Shown: positions 1-11,690, counted from the stretch's first letter. The stretch: DNA of 64,000 bases from Corticium candelabrum (GCF_963422355.1 NC_085092.1:5437877-5501876); one strand, 5' to 3'. Numbers and translations are program-made. Notes: generated by a model not told the origin, from the sequence alone.

Positions 1-276
1 TGTGATGTTTCAATCATGAACATCAAACTAAATACACATAATTCATTGTATCTATACACAATGTCCTTCCAGTTGACACGCCTTTTCTTCAAATTATTTT
101 TACTCAACTCCATCAACAAAGTGACAATTACCCCAACCTCAAAACTACACCAATTCCCATACACCACAAAACAGTCTATCTTAATCAACACAGTGTCGCT
201 AATGTAACACTCATTTACATCATTTCTCAATTGGCAAAATCAAATCACAAATACTGTCACATACTAATACACTCAC

Positions 277-1703
277 ATGGTTTTTCACTTGTCTATTGCA
301 ACCACAAGATATTAATCTCTTCATAATAGACACATGACCACCTCTACTTGCATAGTGTAGAGCTGTCCATCCAAACTACCCATATAACAGACATAAGATC
401 ATGATGTTGTTAGCAGTGAATACAATACTAATACATTTACATCTAGAAACACTGACTATAAAATATAACACATCCAATTCACCATTTCTTCTCACTAAAC
501 CCAATTCCACACAATACATCATAACCTCATTACACCACAAAACGTTTAACAATTCATATCATTTGGACTCCATTGACGTGTCTGCTTGTCTCGAAGCATT
601 TAAGTCTTGCTAACACTCAATTTCACCTCAAGCCTACATCTGAGATGACAACCTGCTACATGTCGCTTACTTTTAGCAATAGCACATACAATATCTATTT
701 TAGTAAAGAAATATACACACAAAACACAATAACTAGAAGTATCTATGTTAAAACCTTTCTCTACTTTCCACTCTCCTTCATTTATTTTCATGCCCACACT
801 TGAATAAATATATACGAGTAGGAATGAAATAGTGCAAGGTAAGATAACAATGCCAATCTAGCATGTTTCTTCTCTGTTCTGTGTCTATATCTTACAACAC
901 AATGTTGGTCCAACTTGCCAGCTGTGACAACCTATTCATTGATTATTCATTGTAAGCACACCAGAGATGCCATTAACATTACTCATTAAATCAATCATTG
1001 AAACACAACAAACTGCACTCAAATTTCTAACCAATTTATCAACTCAACACAAATCTGACAATCACAATAAACTAACAAGTTGCACATACTGACACACACT
1101 TCACATATTACACTGCACTCTCACCCACTTCTCTTGATACTTCACATTGGCTTTTTTTCTTATAAGTAGATCAACCATATCGGTTGATCCCACACCACAC
1201 GCTACTTGAAGAGCAGATGGATAACCACCAAATTCAGTACCATAGTCTCCCTACAAAATATGGAGTCCTCTAAAGTAAAGTCAGTTGTAAACCGTCCATA
1301 ACATGGGAGTGTGTGTGGACGTGACCATATAGCGAGCGTCATTTGTGTCGGCTAAGCAAGCGCGTATGAGATAGAGGAAACGATTCATTCAATAATCTGG
1401 TCGGTACAAAGTCAGACGGTAAAAGCAACGTCACCTCGACTCTTACGTTGAGAAGCATAACATACAAACGACGTCTTCACTACAAACATGCTCGCGGCTC
1501 GATCACAAATTTTGCGATTTATAACGTCGAACACGCTGCGCTCTCTATTTCCCATCACTCACTCAAATTCTTACCACATCTCTTGCTACAACATTGACGT
1601 CAGCGCTCTTCGCGATTGCTTCGGAGGCCTTTTCTACGTCCTTTTGCACAACAGCATCGAAAAGAGCATCGTCAATCGCTCTTGAACTTTGGCTATTCGC
1701 CAT
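277..1703 (-). CDS. Ankyrin-repeat gene, first three exons (paralogue of the ROCO gene at 43503-60461)
   Basis: Partial gene running off the left edge. Exon 1 is 1575-1703: ATG at 1703, MANSQSSRAIDDALFDAV, 43 codons, donor GTAAGA. Exon 2 is 1125-1250, an ankyrin unit around ALQVACGVGSTDMVDLL, with TGTAG acceptor and GTGAGA donor. Exon 3 is 277-375, FGWTALHYASRGGHVSI, 33 codons, donor GTGAGT. All exons are phase 0 and open. The same exons, with the same splice sites, occur in the right-hand gene. The start is supported by conservation of the ATG and its GATGGCG context in both copies. By analogy the missing part may encode Roc-COR-Death, but that lies outside the window. Ankyrin repeats bind proteins. 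The copy is open, so it may be functional. Confidence 0.75.
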
Positions 1704-2824
1704 CTAGACCACTAACTCAGACGCAAGCGTAGACAAAGGAATGAGTGCTAAATTTAGTAACTGTGACATCATGTCGCGTGATCTTACAACGGAAAATGTT
1801 GATATCAACTAATTTTATTTTTAGATGCATTTTATACCGTAATATTTAATTTATCGTGTCAGGTTTAACTATTACAATTGTAGCTGCTGGTGCCTACTAC
1901 TGAAAAGGACACACAAAGTTCCCACAATTTTCGTCAATTATCACTGTCCATGATATGATGTCTCTGTTTCGATGACATACCAGGTCCATTAGTTCTGTTG
2001 ATCGTGTAAATATGTTTTTACAAACACGTCTGTTTGCCTGTCTGTCCAACCACCACCCGTCTGTCTGTCTGTCTGTCTGTTTGTTTGTCAACCCATCTGT
2101 CTGTCTGTCTACTCGTCTGTATGTATGTTTGTCTGTCCATTTATTTACTGTAGCTGTTACTGCACTGCCACATGCAGTTGCTCTCCATGTGAATATCGTC
2201 TGCTTATCTTTCATCATAAGAAGACATGACTCTGATGACTAACTCATGCACACATAATAACCAATCTGCACGACAAATTCTAAAACATACAAATAAATGA
2301 GATCGACTTGTCTATAAAAACAATAAAAATCAGTTACCAGTGACTGCAAACAAGCCACAGTGTTTGCACTAATCTATAAAATTTACTATTCTGTAACAAC
2401 AAATACATTGTCAACCTAACATTTTCTACACTAATTGATATCAATAACCAGGCTAAGACTCATGCTTGTCGATCAAACAATCAAGTATCTCCCTAATCAT
2501 GTCCACTATCGGTTTGAATTGTTGTTACTGCCGACAGTTGACTGAACCACACTGTGCAGGTCAGACAGTAGTAACGAGTCATCAACAGATTCTGGACTTC
2601 CAACCATTTCCTAACCTACAAATGCAAACGCTCAACTAACAATATGCAAGCCCCACTTTTTTCACAGCCCTCCACTTTGCACACAAAGAGCAAAGAGATA
2701 CAATATCATCACTCTCCGCTCGTCTTGTGCACATGAGAGGCTGTGAAGAAAGATAAAGAAGCCACTAGACAGACATGCTATAAATTAAATTCATGGACAA
2801 ACAAGCAATTTAACCCACCCACCC
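1704..2824. other. Spacer between ankyrin gene start and CARD remnant
   Basis: This is the 5' flank of the ankyrin gene and the 3' flank of the CARD-type exon. It contains an imperfect CTGT/CTGTTTGT microsatellite at about 2036-2145. No TATA box or coding exon is recognised. Short ORFs here are translations of the microsatellite. Confidence 0.6.
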
Positions 2825-3084
2825 GACTTCACAATTGACTTCACTAACTGAAAATATATTTGCAAATTATACTCCTTCAACCCACTGACGTTTCCTAATC
2901 AATTTCAGTAAAGTTGTCCTGTTTTTCCCAAGATCATCAGTGTTATTAATATTTCCCATCTCACCAGATGATATTATCTCTCATTGGTATAAATGATCGG
3001 CAACATCATCTGCATCCAATTTTGCTACCAGTAAATGTCACTGTTTTCTGATAAGATCCTCTGCCAACTTTTGTCTGCCACATC
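2825..3084 (-). pseudogene. CARD-domain exon, decayed
   Basis: The minus strand matches the intact CARD exon at 61583-61867 along most of its length. Recognisable pieces are LDADDVADHLYQ, EIISSGEM, NNTDDLGK and LLKLIRKRQWVEGV. It carries three in-frame stops: TGA at 3038-3040, TGA at 2981-2983 and TAA at 2867-2869. It has also lost about 25 bases at the 3' end, including the donor site. The acceptor at 3085-3086 remains. A CARD is a six-helix death-fold adaptor module in apoptosis and innate-immune complexes. This copy cannot encode one. Confidence 0.75.
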
Positions 3085-3303
3085 CTAAAACGACCTTAAA
3101 TTGAGCAACAGACACAACAACAATCTAAATGCCAAATAATTAATAAGCAAATGAACAGAGACAAACAGACAGACAAACAGACGGACAGACAAACAGACAA
3201 ACATAAAAACAACAAAGATTGCCAACCTAACATATACATATCTGTGTTTCACTGGTTAGAGATATTATAATTGTTGAAAAATATTTTGTGGAAGAACACA
3301 TAC

Positions 3304-3437
3304 CATGCAGCCAAATTTTGCAACTGTTGCTTCATTCTGACTTTCCATCACTGCTTTGACTGCAACATCGTCATCCTTGAAACCAATCCAGTGACTTGAT
3401 GGCCGACTTTCACTACCATATTGTTGCAAGGTGATGA
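3304..3437 (-). other. Possible exon of the CARD-type gene
   Basis: Upstream of the CARD remnant on the same strand is an open stretch bounded by a CAG acceptor and a GTATGT donor. It reads through residues such as SSHWIGFKDDDVAVKAVMES. I do not recognise the domain. If real, it is the exon preceding the CARD in a gene that is now broken. It recurs at 17560-17693. Confidence 0.3.
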
Positions 3438-4074
3438 CTGCCCGATTTCACCGATTCCCTCCAACCTCTGAAGGATCTTTGCAACTGTTTGTTTGATATA
3501 GACAATGTTTGTTTCATTTCATTTACAACAGTATCCGTATCTATAGAGTGTATAAAAGCATTAATCAACGGTACAGTGTAGTATAATTATTTTGTTAATA
3601 TTAATTACAATTTCTAAATATTCTACATATTATCTATTGCAAGGCTAAAACCTACTGGATATATAACTTTACAGGTCACACTGTGTAATTTATAAAAACT
3701 AATTGTATATGAATATTTTTATAAGTCAGTGCATTCTCTTTATTATTCCTAAATTAGAAGTAATGTTCAACATACAGCTGCCAAACTGCATGCGTATACA
3801 ACAATTCAATTTAAATTAATTAATTAAGTAAACCAGATTTAAAAATAAAAATAAAGCAACAACAGTCATCATCATTTGTTTTGAAGACAATTAACATTCC
3901 AAAATTTGTGTTTCAAGCAGACAATTACGTATTATAGTATAGCAAGCTTTCTCATTGTTAGTATTAACAACACACACGTCTATGTATGGCTATAGAAAGC
4001 CTTTACTAACACATCAATCAATGTCTAATGTCTTCATTCTGTTGACTGTGTTTACAGTTACGTATACATAGAGA
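3438..4074. other. AT-rich spacer without recognised gene
   Basis: Low-complexity AT-rich sequence with no convincing exon or repeat boundary. It recurs in copy 2 at +14256. Confidence 0.5.
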
Positions 4075-4490
4075 GTGTCGTTATGCCCCTCCATAATGGG
4101 CAAGTGGGGTCTTTACCCCCATCTGGGTGCCCACCAACCCGGCAGGTGAGCCCAGCAGGGTACATGTTTCCGTGTAGTCCATACGGCGATCAATGACTAG
4201 CCAATTCGATATAGATTGCAGGCATTACGGTGACCGTGTACTCGATACAGCACGCCTAGTGGATATCAACGACCACCAGGAAAGCACTGGACGTCATCGT
4301 CAACGGACCGTTCACCAGACCACAGAAACTCCCCAACGACTGAAACGAGTCATAGTCTCATGGATAAAGCTAGAGAAACATGAGAAAGAAAGACAGACAA
4401 GTTTCACAATTTACTGTCGTCACTGGGGTTTGAACCCCCAAACCATGGAGTGGTAGCCATTGTCGCTAACCACTAAGCCACGGCGGTGAC
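4075..4490 (-). mobile_element. tRNA-derived SINE
   Basis: The minus strand begins with a tRNA-like head at 4419-4490. It has a polymerase III box A (TGGCTTAGTGG), a box B in a T-arm (GGTTCAAACCC inside GGGGG...CCCC) and near-complementary ends (GTCACCG and CAGTGAC). About 340 bases of unrelated body follow, with GC-rich motifs around TGGTGGGCACCCAGATGGGG, ending near 4075. The fused body and the 8-base anticodon loop argue for a SINE and against a working tRNA gene. SINEs are copied by the machinery of a partner LINE. The exact left end is uncertain. Confidence 0.7.
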
Positions 4491-5205
4491 AAAGAGAGAA
4501 TTTATATCATCATGCAGTATGTATTTGTTATTATTATTTCACAACTTGAAACTGTATATATAGTTTTTGCAATAATTGCAATTATTGTAATATGCATCAC
4601 CTTTTTGGTTCTGAACACCTTCGGTGTACCAGCCTCCTGATTCTAATCTATACATAACACTGGTCAGTAAATGTTTGAAAATTTTTATAACATTGCATCC
4701 ACGTTACCATTTTGTGTCTCAACTCTTCTATGCTTGCTTTCACACAGAGCTGCTTTCACACAGAGCTGCCTTCTCCAAAGCTGCTTTCTAATACCGATTA
4801 ACAGCAATTTGTGTAATAATTCTGGCATATATGGCAACAACAACAATCTTACCATGGAGTGTTCCTACTGCTTTCCTGTTACTTGTTGTTCTTTCTGCAC
4901 ATGGCTCTATATATTAGCAAACATCCATAAATTTGCGATATAGAAATATTGCATGTACACGTCTATAGTCTAGACAATGCAGCATGTACTGATCAGCTCC
5001 AAGATGTTTGTAAGCCATCACGTATTGCGAGTCTCCTCTCATTGTGTGAGACCATTTTGGTTGCCCTCTTTCTCTTTTTCTTCTCTACCGATATTGTACT
5101 AGTAGCCTCGTTTACACTGGCTGTTGCTATATAGACAGGTACATGCTATTATTACTACACTTGGCAACTAGCTAGACATATAGGTAGTGTACACACGTAA
5201 GTATA

Positions 5206-5211
<6 letters not shown>
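4491..5211. other. Non-coding spacer
   Basis: AT-rich sequence with a short tandem duplication of TTTCACACAGAGCTGC near 4738-4770. No coding exon or element is recognised. Confidence 0.45.

Positions 5212-5293
<82 letters not shown>
5212..5293. repeat. (AC)n microsatellite
   Basis: About 41 uninterrupted AC dinucleotides. The array has the same length in copy 2 (19468-19549), which is striking for a mutable array and supports a single underlying locus. Confidence 0.95.
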
Positions 5294-5296
<3 letters not shown>

Positions 5297-5869
5297 GCAG
5301 ACCATCATGCAGTGTCACACACATTAAATTTACAGCGTCATGTGACATGTTAATTGATTAAGATAGATGCAACTACTGTCATCATGTTCATCCCGACTGG
5401 ATGTCATCCAAAGTCACGCTTTCGCCGCAAAATCAACTTGACAACAAACATTAGTTACACCGTCCACGCACTTTTAGTTAGATACACTGTACTTGTTTGT
5501 CTGGCTACAGGCATGCATGTCGATTGCGGTCACCGTATACAGTTTTTGTAAGCTAGCTAGATGCATGTGGCGTGGGGACAGCGAGATTCTAGCTCACAAC
5601 AAACTAGGTAATACAAGAGTCTGCATGCTTTCAAGACAGATCAAATGTCGAATCTATAGGTTTACGGGCCTCTAGAGTCCATGTATACCAAAACATAATC
5701 AGCTCCATCTGAAGTCTGGAAAGAAGTTATTAAGAATCTCATTTGAATCACACAGAAGTGAACAAAATCGTTGAATGTAATAAATGGTCAAACTACAAGT
5801 AACTGGCACAGTAACTTCTTAGACAAAACCAGTCCTCTAATGTGTGAAATCAATAAAAACAAATTTGTG

Positions 5870-6730
5870 CATCTGTCTGTCTGTGTGTCTGTTTGTGTGT
5901 CTATTCGTCCGTCTGGCTTGTTTGTCTGTGTATTTGGCTGTGTGTCTGTCCATCCATCTATGCATCCAATGGTTGATCCAGGATTCTCACAAGAGACAGA
6001 CGTGGACTGTCAGGTTCGGTAAGGACGTCATCAGTTAGTCACGTGTCCATCTTCAACATTTTCGCAGCTGGCCCTCTAGGATTATAACTATTTCAAATAT
6101 TTCTGACAAGCTCCTGATCAGCAGCCCTCTGCTTAGGAGGACGTTTAGGCCAGTACATCTTTAAGTTTAGTCAATGACTTCTCTCCAATAACATGGTCGC
6201 CCCTCCTGTGGAAAGTTTGTGCAACGTTCGTAGAACTAGCCAGACCTTACCCGCTTTCACTTTGGAGGCTCTGGCTACGTGAGACTACCGAAGACCACTA
6301 GTCCAAGACAAGCTCGTGTGCTTTGTGCCAAACTGGTGTGCTAAATTTCTAGAGCTCAAGTTCATTCATGAAACACAAGTGCACGTTAGTTTAAATGATA
6401 CGTGGGAGTCGATGAAAAAGAACACGAACACAAGCTGTACAGTACTAGTAGTCCCCGACGTGCATGTACTCTGCACGAGATACAGGCGTGCACCTCTCCC
6501 TATATCCGCCACTGGCATCTATCTGTCTGCCTGTCCGTCCATCTCTCTATCCGTCTGTCTTCCTGTCTCTATTGTTGCCCTCAAGACAAGCAATCAAAAA
6601 CTGTACACAAATAACAGCAAACAGACTACACGACACGCACACAACATTTACCAACAACTCACTCTATAACAATAACACAACAACCAATAAAACTACCAAA
6701 TTCGAACGCATCATGAGAGAAAGAGAAGAG
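5870..6730. repeat. Dispersed repeat with hAT-like inverted ends (nonautonomous element)
   Basis: The block is shared with 41520-42415 at recognisable but lower identity, and with 20126-20986 near-exactly. It starts in CTGT-rich sequence. It contains a segment at 5967-6514 whose ends are imperfect inverted repeats: CAATGGTTGATCCAGG on the left and the complement of CAGTGGCGGATATAGG on the right. Ends of the CAGTGGCGGATCCAG type are known from hAT MITEs. A further 215 bases are shared, ending at GAGAAGAGTGTCATG. No protein is encoded. Confidence 0.65.
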
Positions 6731-7244
6731 TGTCATGTGTGAGCATAACGTCTGTTAATAAGATGTAAGTCGACGTAATTACCTTCCATAATTCAAGTCC
6801 AAGGTCAACAAGAGGAGTAGTCACGTTCAGTGAAATCCTCGTTCTACTCCATTAGGCATCGACAGTCTCTGCAGTCGACCGGAAAAGCAAGCTCGATCGT
6901 GTTGTTTTTGTTGTGCACGTCTACGTATCGAATCAAAGTAAAACAACAACGTCGTTGGCGACTTTCTTCTTTGAACTTGATAGTGAAGATATCCACAGTT
7001 CGTTTGACATCGTTTGGCAATAGAGTTGAGAGCATCCGATCGAAGACCATCCCACAAACGATTCGCGCCCGTCTAGCTGTACAATAAGATCCTCGAATTG
7101 GTCTTTGCTGTTGGGCTGATGGTCAGTCACAAGAACCGTTGAAAAATTGCCGGTTGAATCAACAAGCTACACAACACATATATTAACTTATTGGCGAGCG
7201 AAGCGAGCCTCTCTCTTGTCATGTCAATTGAGCTCGAGATATAT

Positions 7245-7306
<62 letters not shown>

Positions 7307-7728
7307 GTACATCAACACTTGTCATATGGATTTACGGCAAAACAGAAAGACAAATCAACAAAACGACGATGCCAGATGAATGCAATTTTGACTCCGTAAC
7401 ATATGCGCGAAAAATTGAAGCAAGGGACCTCTTTTGAGGGGTCGACTCAATTGTAATTTCTTGGCGAGAAGAGTCAAACGACTCACGATTTTGCTCCCTT
7501 ACGCGACTAAAGAGGAAAGGAGACTGATTTGTGACAAACGGAATGAAAAGGAAAAGCTAAAAGAAGAGAAAAGTCTGTTTTTGAGTTTCCGCGCGTTACT
7601 TTGATAGAAATTATTGCTACGCAACCATTGTCACGTGACTATGCGATCATTGTTAGGCGACTATCTCAGTAAACGAGTGAGACGACTGAAGCGTGAACGA
7701 AGAATTGAAGACAACTATAGTGTTTTGC
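6731..7728. other. Unassigned region with inverted-repeat arm
   Basis: It contains overlapping minus-strand ORFs at 6827-7130, 65-76 codons each, which I cannot assign to a family. The TA microsatellite follows. About 70 bases at 7585-7650 are an inverted copy of sequence found at 11590-11670 and 12790-12860 (AGTCTGTTT...TATTGCTACG...CAACC). Confidence 0.4.
7246..7305. repeat. (TA)n microsatellite
   Basis: About 60 bases of TA. The first dozen bases here read TATATTATATTAT, whereas copy 2 (21494-21560) is pure TA. This is the one internal difference I found between the two 14-kb copies. Confidence 0.9.
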
Positions 7729-7801
7729 GTTCAATTATCTGAACTCAGCGTTCAGTTACCCGATTCAGGCAAGCAATTATCCGAATTGGGCGTTCAGTTA
7801 T
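7729..7801 (+). repeat. Degenerate 21-bp tandem repeat, left array
   Basis: About four units of the pattern TTCAATTATCCGAATTCGGCG lie directly before the left end of the hAT element. A second array in the same orientation lies at 11689-11765. Confidence 0.6.
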
Positions 7802-10800
7802 CAAGCCTGTAGGCTTGGGGGGTGCACTGGGTGCACGTGCTCCCTCCCAGGACCCGTTCACGGAAGAAGTCCGGGTAGTAGGCAAAAGGACTCCGAGGAA
7901 TGTGTCGGAACTCCAAAGTACATGTCAGATATTTGGCTATCCTGTTTGCTACCTGGTAACTTGGAGAAGTGTGTGTTCGTCACAGTGACACTAGATGGGA
8001 CGGTCTCAGGAAAAAGATAGAAAAAGGAGGCAAGCAGCGGCTACTTGTCAACGGCTGGACGGTTTTCTAGTTCCGAAAAGGGCACGTGATCAACTTGTGA
8101 CTCCTGATCCAGATTTTACACAACTGGTTTCAGTAGACGATCAACTAACACCGACTTCCAGTGAATGCTGTAGTGGTAGTGTAGAAAGAGTATTGTCGTC
8201 CTTTACCGCCACGTATGTCGAGCCTTTGCGCAACACATGCTGCGAAGTTCACGACAACGAGGCTCAGCGTGCAGGCGTCGCAGGAGATCAGCGTGCACGC
8301 GTCGCAGGCGGCAATCAGCAATGCCATCATGCTAATACTTCTAATCATGATTTAGTGGATGATATTGGCAAATTGTTTTTCAAAGCCAAGTCTTGTGTCG
8401 ATTTCTGCAACTCCATGCAGGCTCAGGGTGCTGCGGAGAAGTATAACCTACCGACAAATCACAGAAAGCCTCGTGCCGACCAAGTTTTTCCTCCGACATG
8501 TATCGGTGGCCGCAACCAAGCTTTTCGTCCTGTTTGGCTATCAGAACACCCGTGGATGGTTTACAGCGAGCAAGTGGATGGTGTCTTTTGCATTGCTTGT
8601 GGAATTTTCGTTGCTAAAGTGTCCAAGGGGAAGTTTGTATGCAAGCCTTTTCGTGATTGGAACAAGAAAGGAGAAAAAGCAAAGGAGCACGAGCAGTGCT
8701 TATACCATCATCAAGCCATCGAGCAAGCTGATGACTTCGAGCGAACCTTGGAGAATCCAGATACTACCATTACTGCACGTCGGACACCCGCAGGGCGGCC
8801 GATGTCGCGCGTAATCGTGCTGTCCTGAAGTCCATTGCTTCTGCTGTGTTGTACTGCGCCAGACAGTGCATTGCTTTACGTGGAGACGCAGAGACTGTGG
8901 AATCACCTGAAAATCCAGGTAATTTTCTTTCTCTGCTGCGGCTTCTGGCAGTGCACGATGAAGAGTTAAGAAGACACCTGGAAATTCCTGCAATGCGATG
9001 TGCAACTTATCTTTCTCCTCAAACACAAAATGAGCCGATTAAAGTCATGGGAAACCACATCCTCTTACAGAAAATAATAGGTGATTTGACAGCTGCGCCC
9101 TATTACGCCATCCTTGCCGACGAGGTAACTTCGCATAACGTTGAGCATCTTGCCGTCCGCGCCAGGTTTGTTGACAGAAGTACTAAAGAGGTCAGAGAAG
9201 AGTTTTCAACGTTTTTGAAGTTGGACAGAATTACTGGGGAGCGGATTGCAGATGGTATCTTTGGCTTTCTGGAAGAGAATAACATACCACTCGCTACTAT
9301 GCGTGGTCAGGGCCACGACGGCGCAAGCTACATGTCTTCAGATCGAGTGGGTGTCCAAGCCAGGATTAGACATAAAGCTCCTTTAGCCACCTACGTACAC
9401 TGCAGTGGCCACTGCCTTAACCTTGTGATAAGCAAGTCATGTGCTCTTCCCGAAGTACGTAATGTGATCGATTGCGTTAAAAAACGCAGCCGTTTCTTTC
9501 TCGATAGTCCAAAGAGAAGTGGTGTTCTAGAGATTATCATCGACCACATCGTGGTCAATGAAGAGAGGAGGAAACCACCGATCGATCTGTGCAAGACGCG
9601 ATGGGCTGAGCGGCATTCGGCTTATCGGCACTTCTACCAAGGGTATGTATTTGTGGTTGAAGCTCTAGAGATGATAGCTTTCCGCTATCACTTGGATAAA
9701 TATGGGACTTCGTATGCTGACTGGGACTATGCAGGCCGCAATGAAGCACAGCAGATTCTGCCCAGTGTTACTTTCTTTCAGTTTGTTGTTGTGTTTGTGA
9801 CGATATATCAGTACTTATCACACCTTTCGGGCATTACCGTGAAGCTGCAGCGCATAACATGATATCTGAAATTGTGAGGACCCACGACAGCGAGCGCGCA
9901 AACGTTGAAAGCAGCTTTTCTCAAATCTACAAAGTTAGTTCAGACATGGCAAAAAAGGTTGGAAGTACAATTGCAATGCCTCGCATTGCAACAAGGTAAC
10001 AAAATCGCAGCAATATTCCAGCTGCTTCTGTTCGAGAGTATTTCCAGAAAAATGTTGCAATTCCCTTTCTTGATCATATTATTATTAGCATCAACCGGCA
10101 GTTCTCAAAGTCGGCAGTCACAGCCATTTCCTTACTTGGTCTCGTACCGAGTATCATATGTTCGCAAGATGTCAACCCGGAGGAGGCGCTGATCAAGTAC
10201 AGAGATGATCTGCCATCGCCTGAATTGATGGACGCGAAACTCAGGCGCTGGAGGAACAGGTATATGGCGATGCCCCCTGAGAAGAGACCGTGCTCACCAG
10301 CAAAAGCCATCAAAGAATGTGACGCCACTGACTTCCCAAACATCTCAGATCTTTTGACCATCGCCTGTACCATGCCTGTCACCTCGTGTGAATGTGAGAG
10401 AAGCGCCAGTGCTTTACGACGCCTAGACAACTATATGCGCGCATCCATGGGTAAGGACAGATTGTCTCACCTTGCTCTCCTTCACATCCACTACGATGTA
10501 CCAATAGATCTCGACGACGTAGTCGATTATTATGCTCGCCTTCACCCTCGCAGACTCGAACTCGACTCGGTACTGTTACACTAATGTTTTCTGCTAACTC
10601 TAAGTCTTACATATACAATTATGAATACAGATACGTATTATTAGATAATGCCCGCGCAATTGCAAATACAATTATGTGAACCAAGTATACAAACGCAATT
10701 TAACCATGTTTCCAAAGTGGTGAATCCACAAAAAAACTTTAGCGCAGTGCGATTACATTTAATTAAAACCACATAGACTTTGTTGGCAAATGCACCCCCA

Positions 10801-10825
10801 CTCCTGCGACCAGCCTACGGGCCTG
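7802..10825 (+). mobile_element. hAT-superfamily DNA transposon, degenerate
   Basis: The ends carry a short inverted repeat: CAAGCCTGTAGGCT at 7802-7815 and, on the opposite strand, CAGGCCCGTAGGCT at 10812-10825. G-rich subterminal sequence lies at the left end and C-rich at the right. This is a typical hAT layout. No clean 8-bp target duplication is visible, so the boundaries are approximate. The element contains the transposase remnant described separately and is repeated in copy 2. Confidence 0.65.
7995..10584 (+). pseudogene. hAT transposase (TTF-type zinc finger, DUF4371, hAT dimerisation), frameshifted
   Basis: The reading is split over three frames. Piece one (ATG at 7995 to about 8795) has a basic N-terminus and a TTF-type zinc finger region around residues 165-260 (FRPVWLSEHPWMVYSE, CIACGIF). 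A one-base shift near 8795 leads into RNRAVLKSIASAVLYC and the RNase-H-like catalytic core, with aspartates in LADEVTS and GQGHDGASYMSS. A further shift occurs near 9840, then an in-frame TAA at about 9995. The C-terminal dimerisation domain follows, with SCECERSASALRRLDNYMR and DRLSHLALLHIH, ending at 10584. hAT transposases cut and paste DNA. Two frameshifts and a stop make this copy inactive unless they are assembly errors. Confidence 0.85.
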
Positions 10826-11084
10826 CTGTAAAAGATACTTCGAAGCAGCCACGGCTTGGCATGCTAGCAAACTAGATGCTGGAAACAAAAAAAGAACATC
10901 TCTGAGGTATTAATGTAGAGCAGAGTTTCATAAACTGCTGTTCATCTGATAGTGGCTTAATTGTAGCATGCAGCTAGCCATAGTGTCGTATACACGTATA
11001 GATTGAATCATGCATGGTTACATTTAGGCATGAGAAAAGTATGACAGTTCTACATTGTGACAAATAGCTAGTTTTTGACGACAT
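10826..11084. other. Spacer right of hAT element
   Basis: No gene or repeat is recognised. Confidence 0.4.
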
Positions 11085-11430
11085 TCAAATACAGTTTACA
11101 GCAGTTTCCTTGAGTCGTCGAGCCATTTCTCCTCGTCCGACGTCCTTCAAAATTGTGCAAAACTTCCGAAACAATTTTGGATCTTGTCTGAGTAGACATA
11201 AAACAAGCTTGTCGACGTTCCTTTCACTCAGCGGTATTTCGCAGCACGATCATGTTTGAAAATCGTTCAAGGAAATTAGGCTAGAGCCGAGCAAACGGCA
11301 AAGCAGCTCTTGGTCTACAATCAAGTCGTCGACTACATATGAATAATGAGTGACAAGAGATTGCCAAGGATCGTGATCGACAAACGAATGATACATCACT
11401 CGGTCTTGATCAACATAACTGAAGTAAACG
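11085..11430 (-). pseudogene. CARD-like death-fold ORF with one nonsense codon
   Basis: One minus-strand frame reads about 115 codons. The pattern resembles a CARD: LIVDQELLCRLLGSSLISL, then after an in-frame TGA at 11250-11252, NVDKLVLCLLRQDPKLFRKF and KDVGRGEMARRLKE. It ends at TGA 11085. The ending, FxxFCxxL then several residues then MARRL, is the usual CARD helix 5/6 signature. Its upstream end runs into a minisatellite coding KFPYVY repeats, so the true exon start is unclear. Assignment is by pattern only. It recurs at 25341-25686 with the same stop. Confidence 0.45.
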
Positions 11431-11505
11431 TACGGGAACTTGTATACGTACGGGAACTTGTACGGGACCTTGTAAACGTACGGGAATTTGAAAACGTACG
11501 AAAAC
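11424..11505. repeat. 18-bp minisatellite
   Basis: About five imperfect units built on GTACGGGAACTTGTAAAC. On the minus strand they translate as repeated KFPYVY. Confidence 0.75.
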
Positions 11506-11534
11506 TTGTGCACAATATAAAATCATTCGGCTAC

Positions 11535-11690
11535 TAGTAAATGCTCGGTTAGCATTGTGTTTGGCGAGCGGTGGTGTTCTGTCTTCACCTATTCGCGTAA
11601 CAATGGTTGCGCTACGTAGCAATAGTATTTGTCAAACAAACGCGGGAACTCAGGAAACAGACTTTCGGTTGCTCTTCTATAGTATTTTTC
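11535..11690 (+). repeat. Direct repeat unit A
   Basis: About 150 bases starting TAGTAAATGCTCGGTTAGCA and ending CTTCTATAGTATTTT recur in the same orientation at 12729-12880, roughly 90% alike. An inverted relative of its central part lies at 7585-7650. It is probably the end region of an unclassified transposon family. Confidence 0.7.

Larger units (their letters stand above)
1..3220. repeat. Left copy of a diverged paralogous segment (ankyrin 5' exons plus CARD)
   Basis: This stretch aligns colinearly with about 58760-62090. By eye the match is roughly nine bases in ten or better over the ankyrin first exons, introns, CTGT-rich spacer and CARD exon. Similarity fades in a CAGA-rich tract at the right end of both copies, and the left end is cut by the window. 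Differences are scattered substitutions and small indels, so this is an older genomic duplication. It is distinct from the near-perfect 14-kb repeat that begins at 2245. Confidence 0.85.

Noticed and set aside
1897..2242. Threonine/cysteine-rich ORFs on both strands
   Set aside because: They arise from the CTGT microsatellite and have no splice or domain support.
4419..4490. Functional tRNA gene
   Set aside because: The anticodon loop is irregular and the sequence is fused to a long SINE body; better explained as a SINE head.
7147..7437. IYIYIY protein at the TA array
   Set aside because: Translation of a microsatellite.
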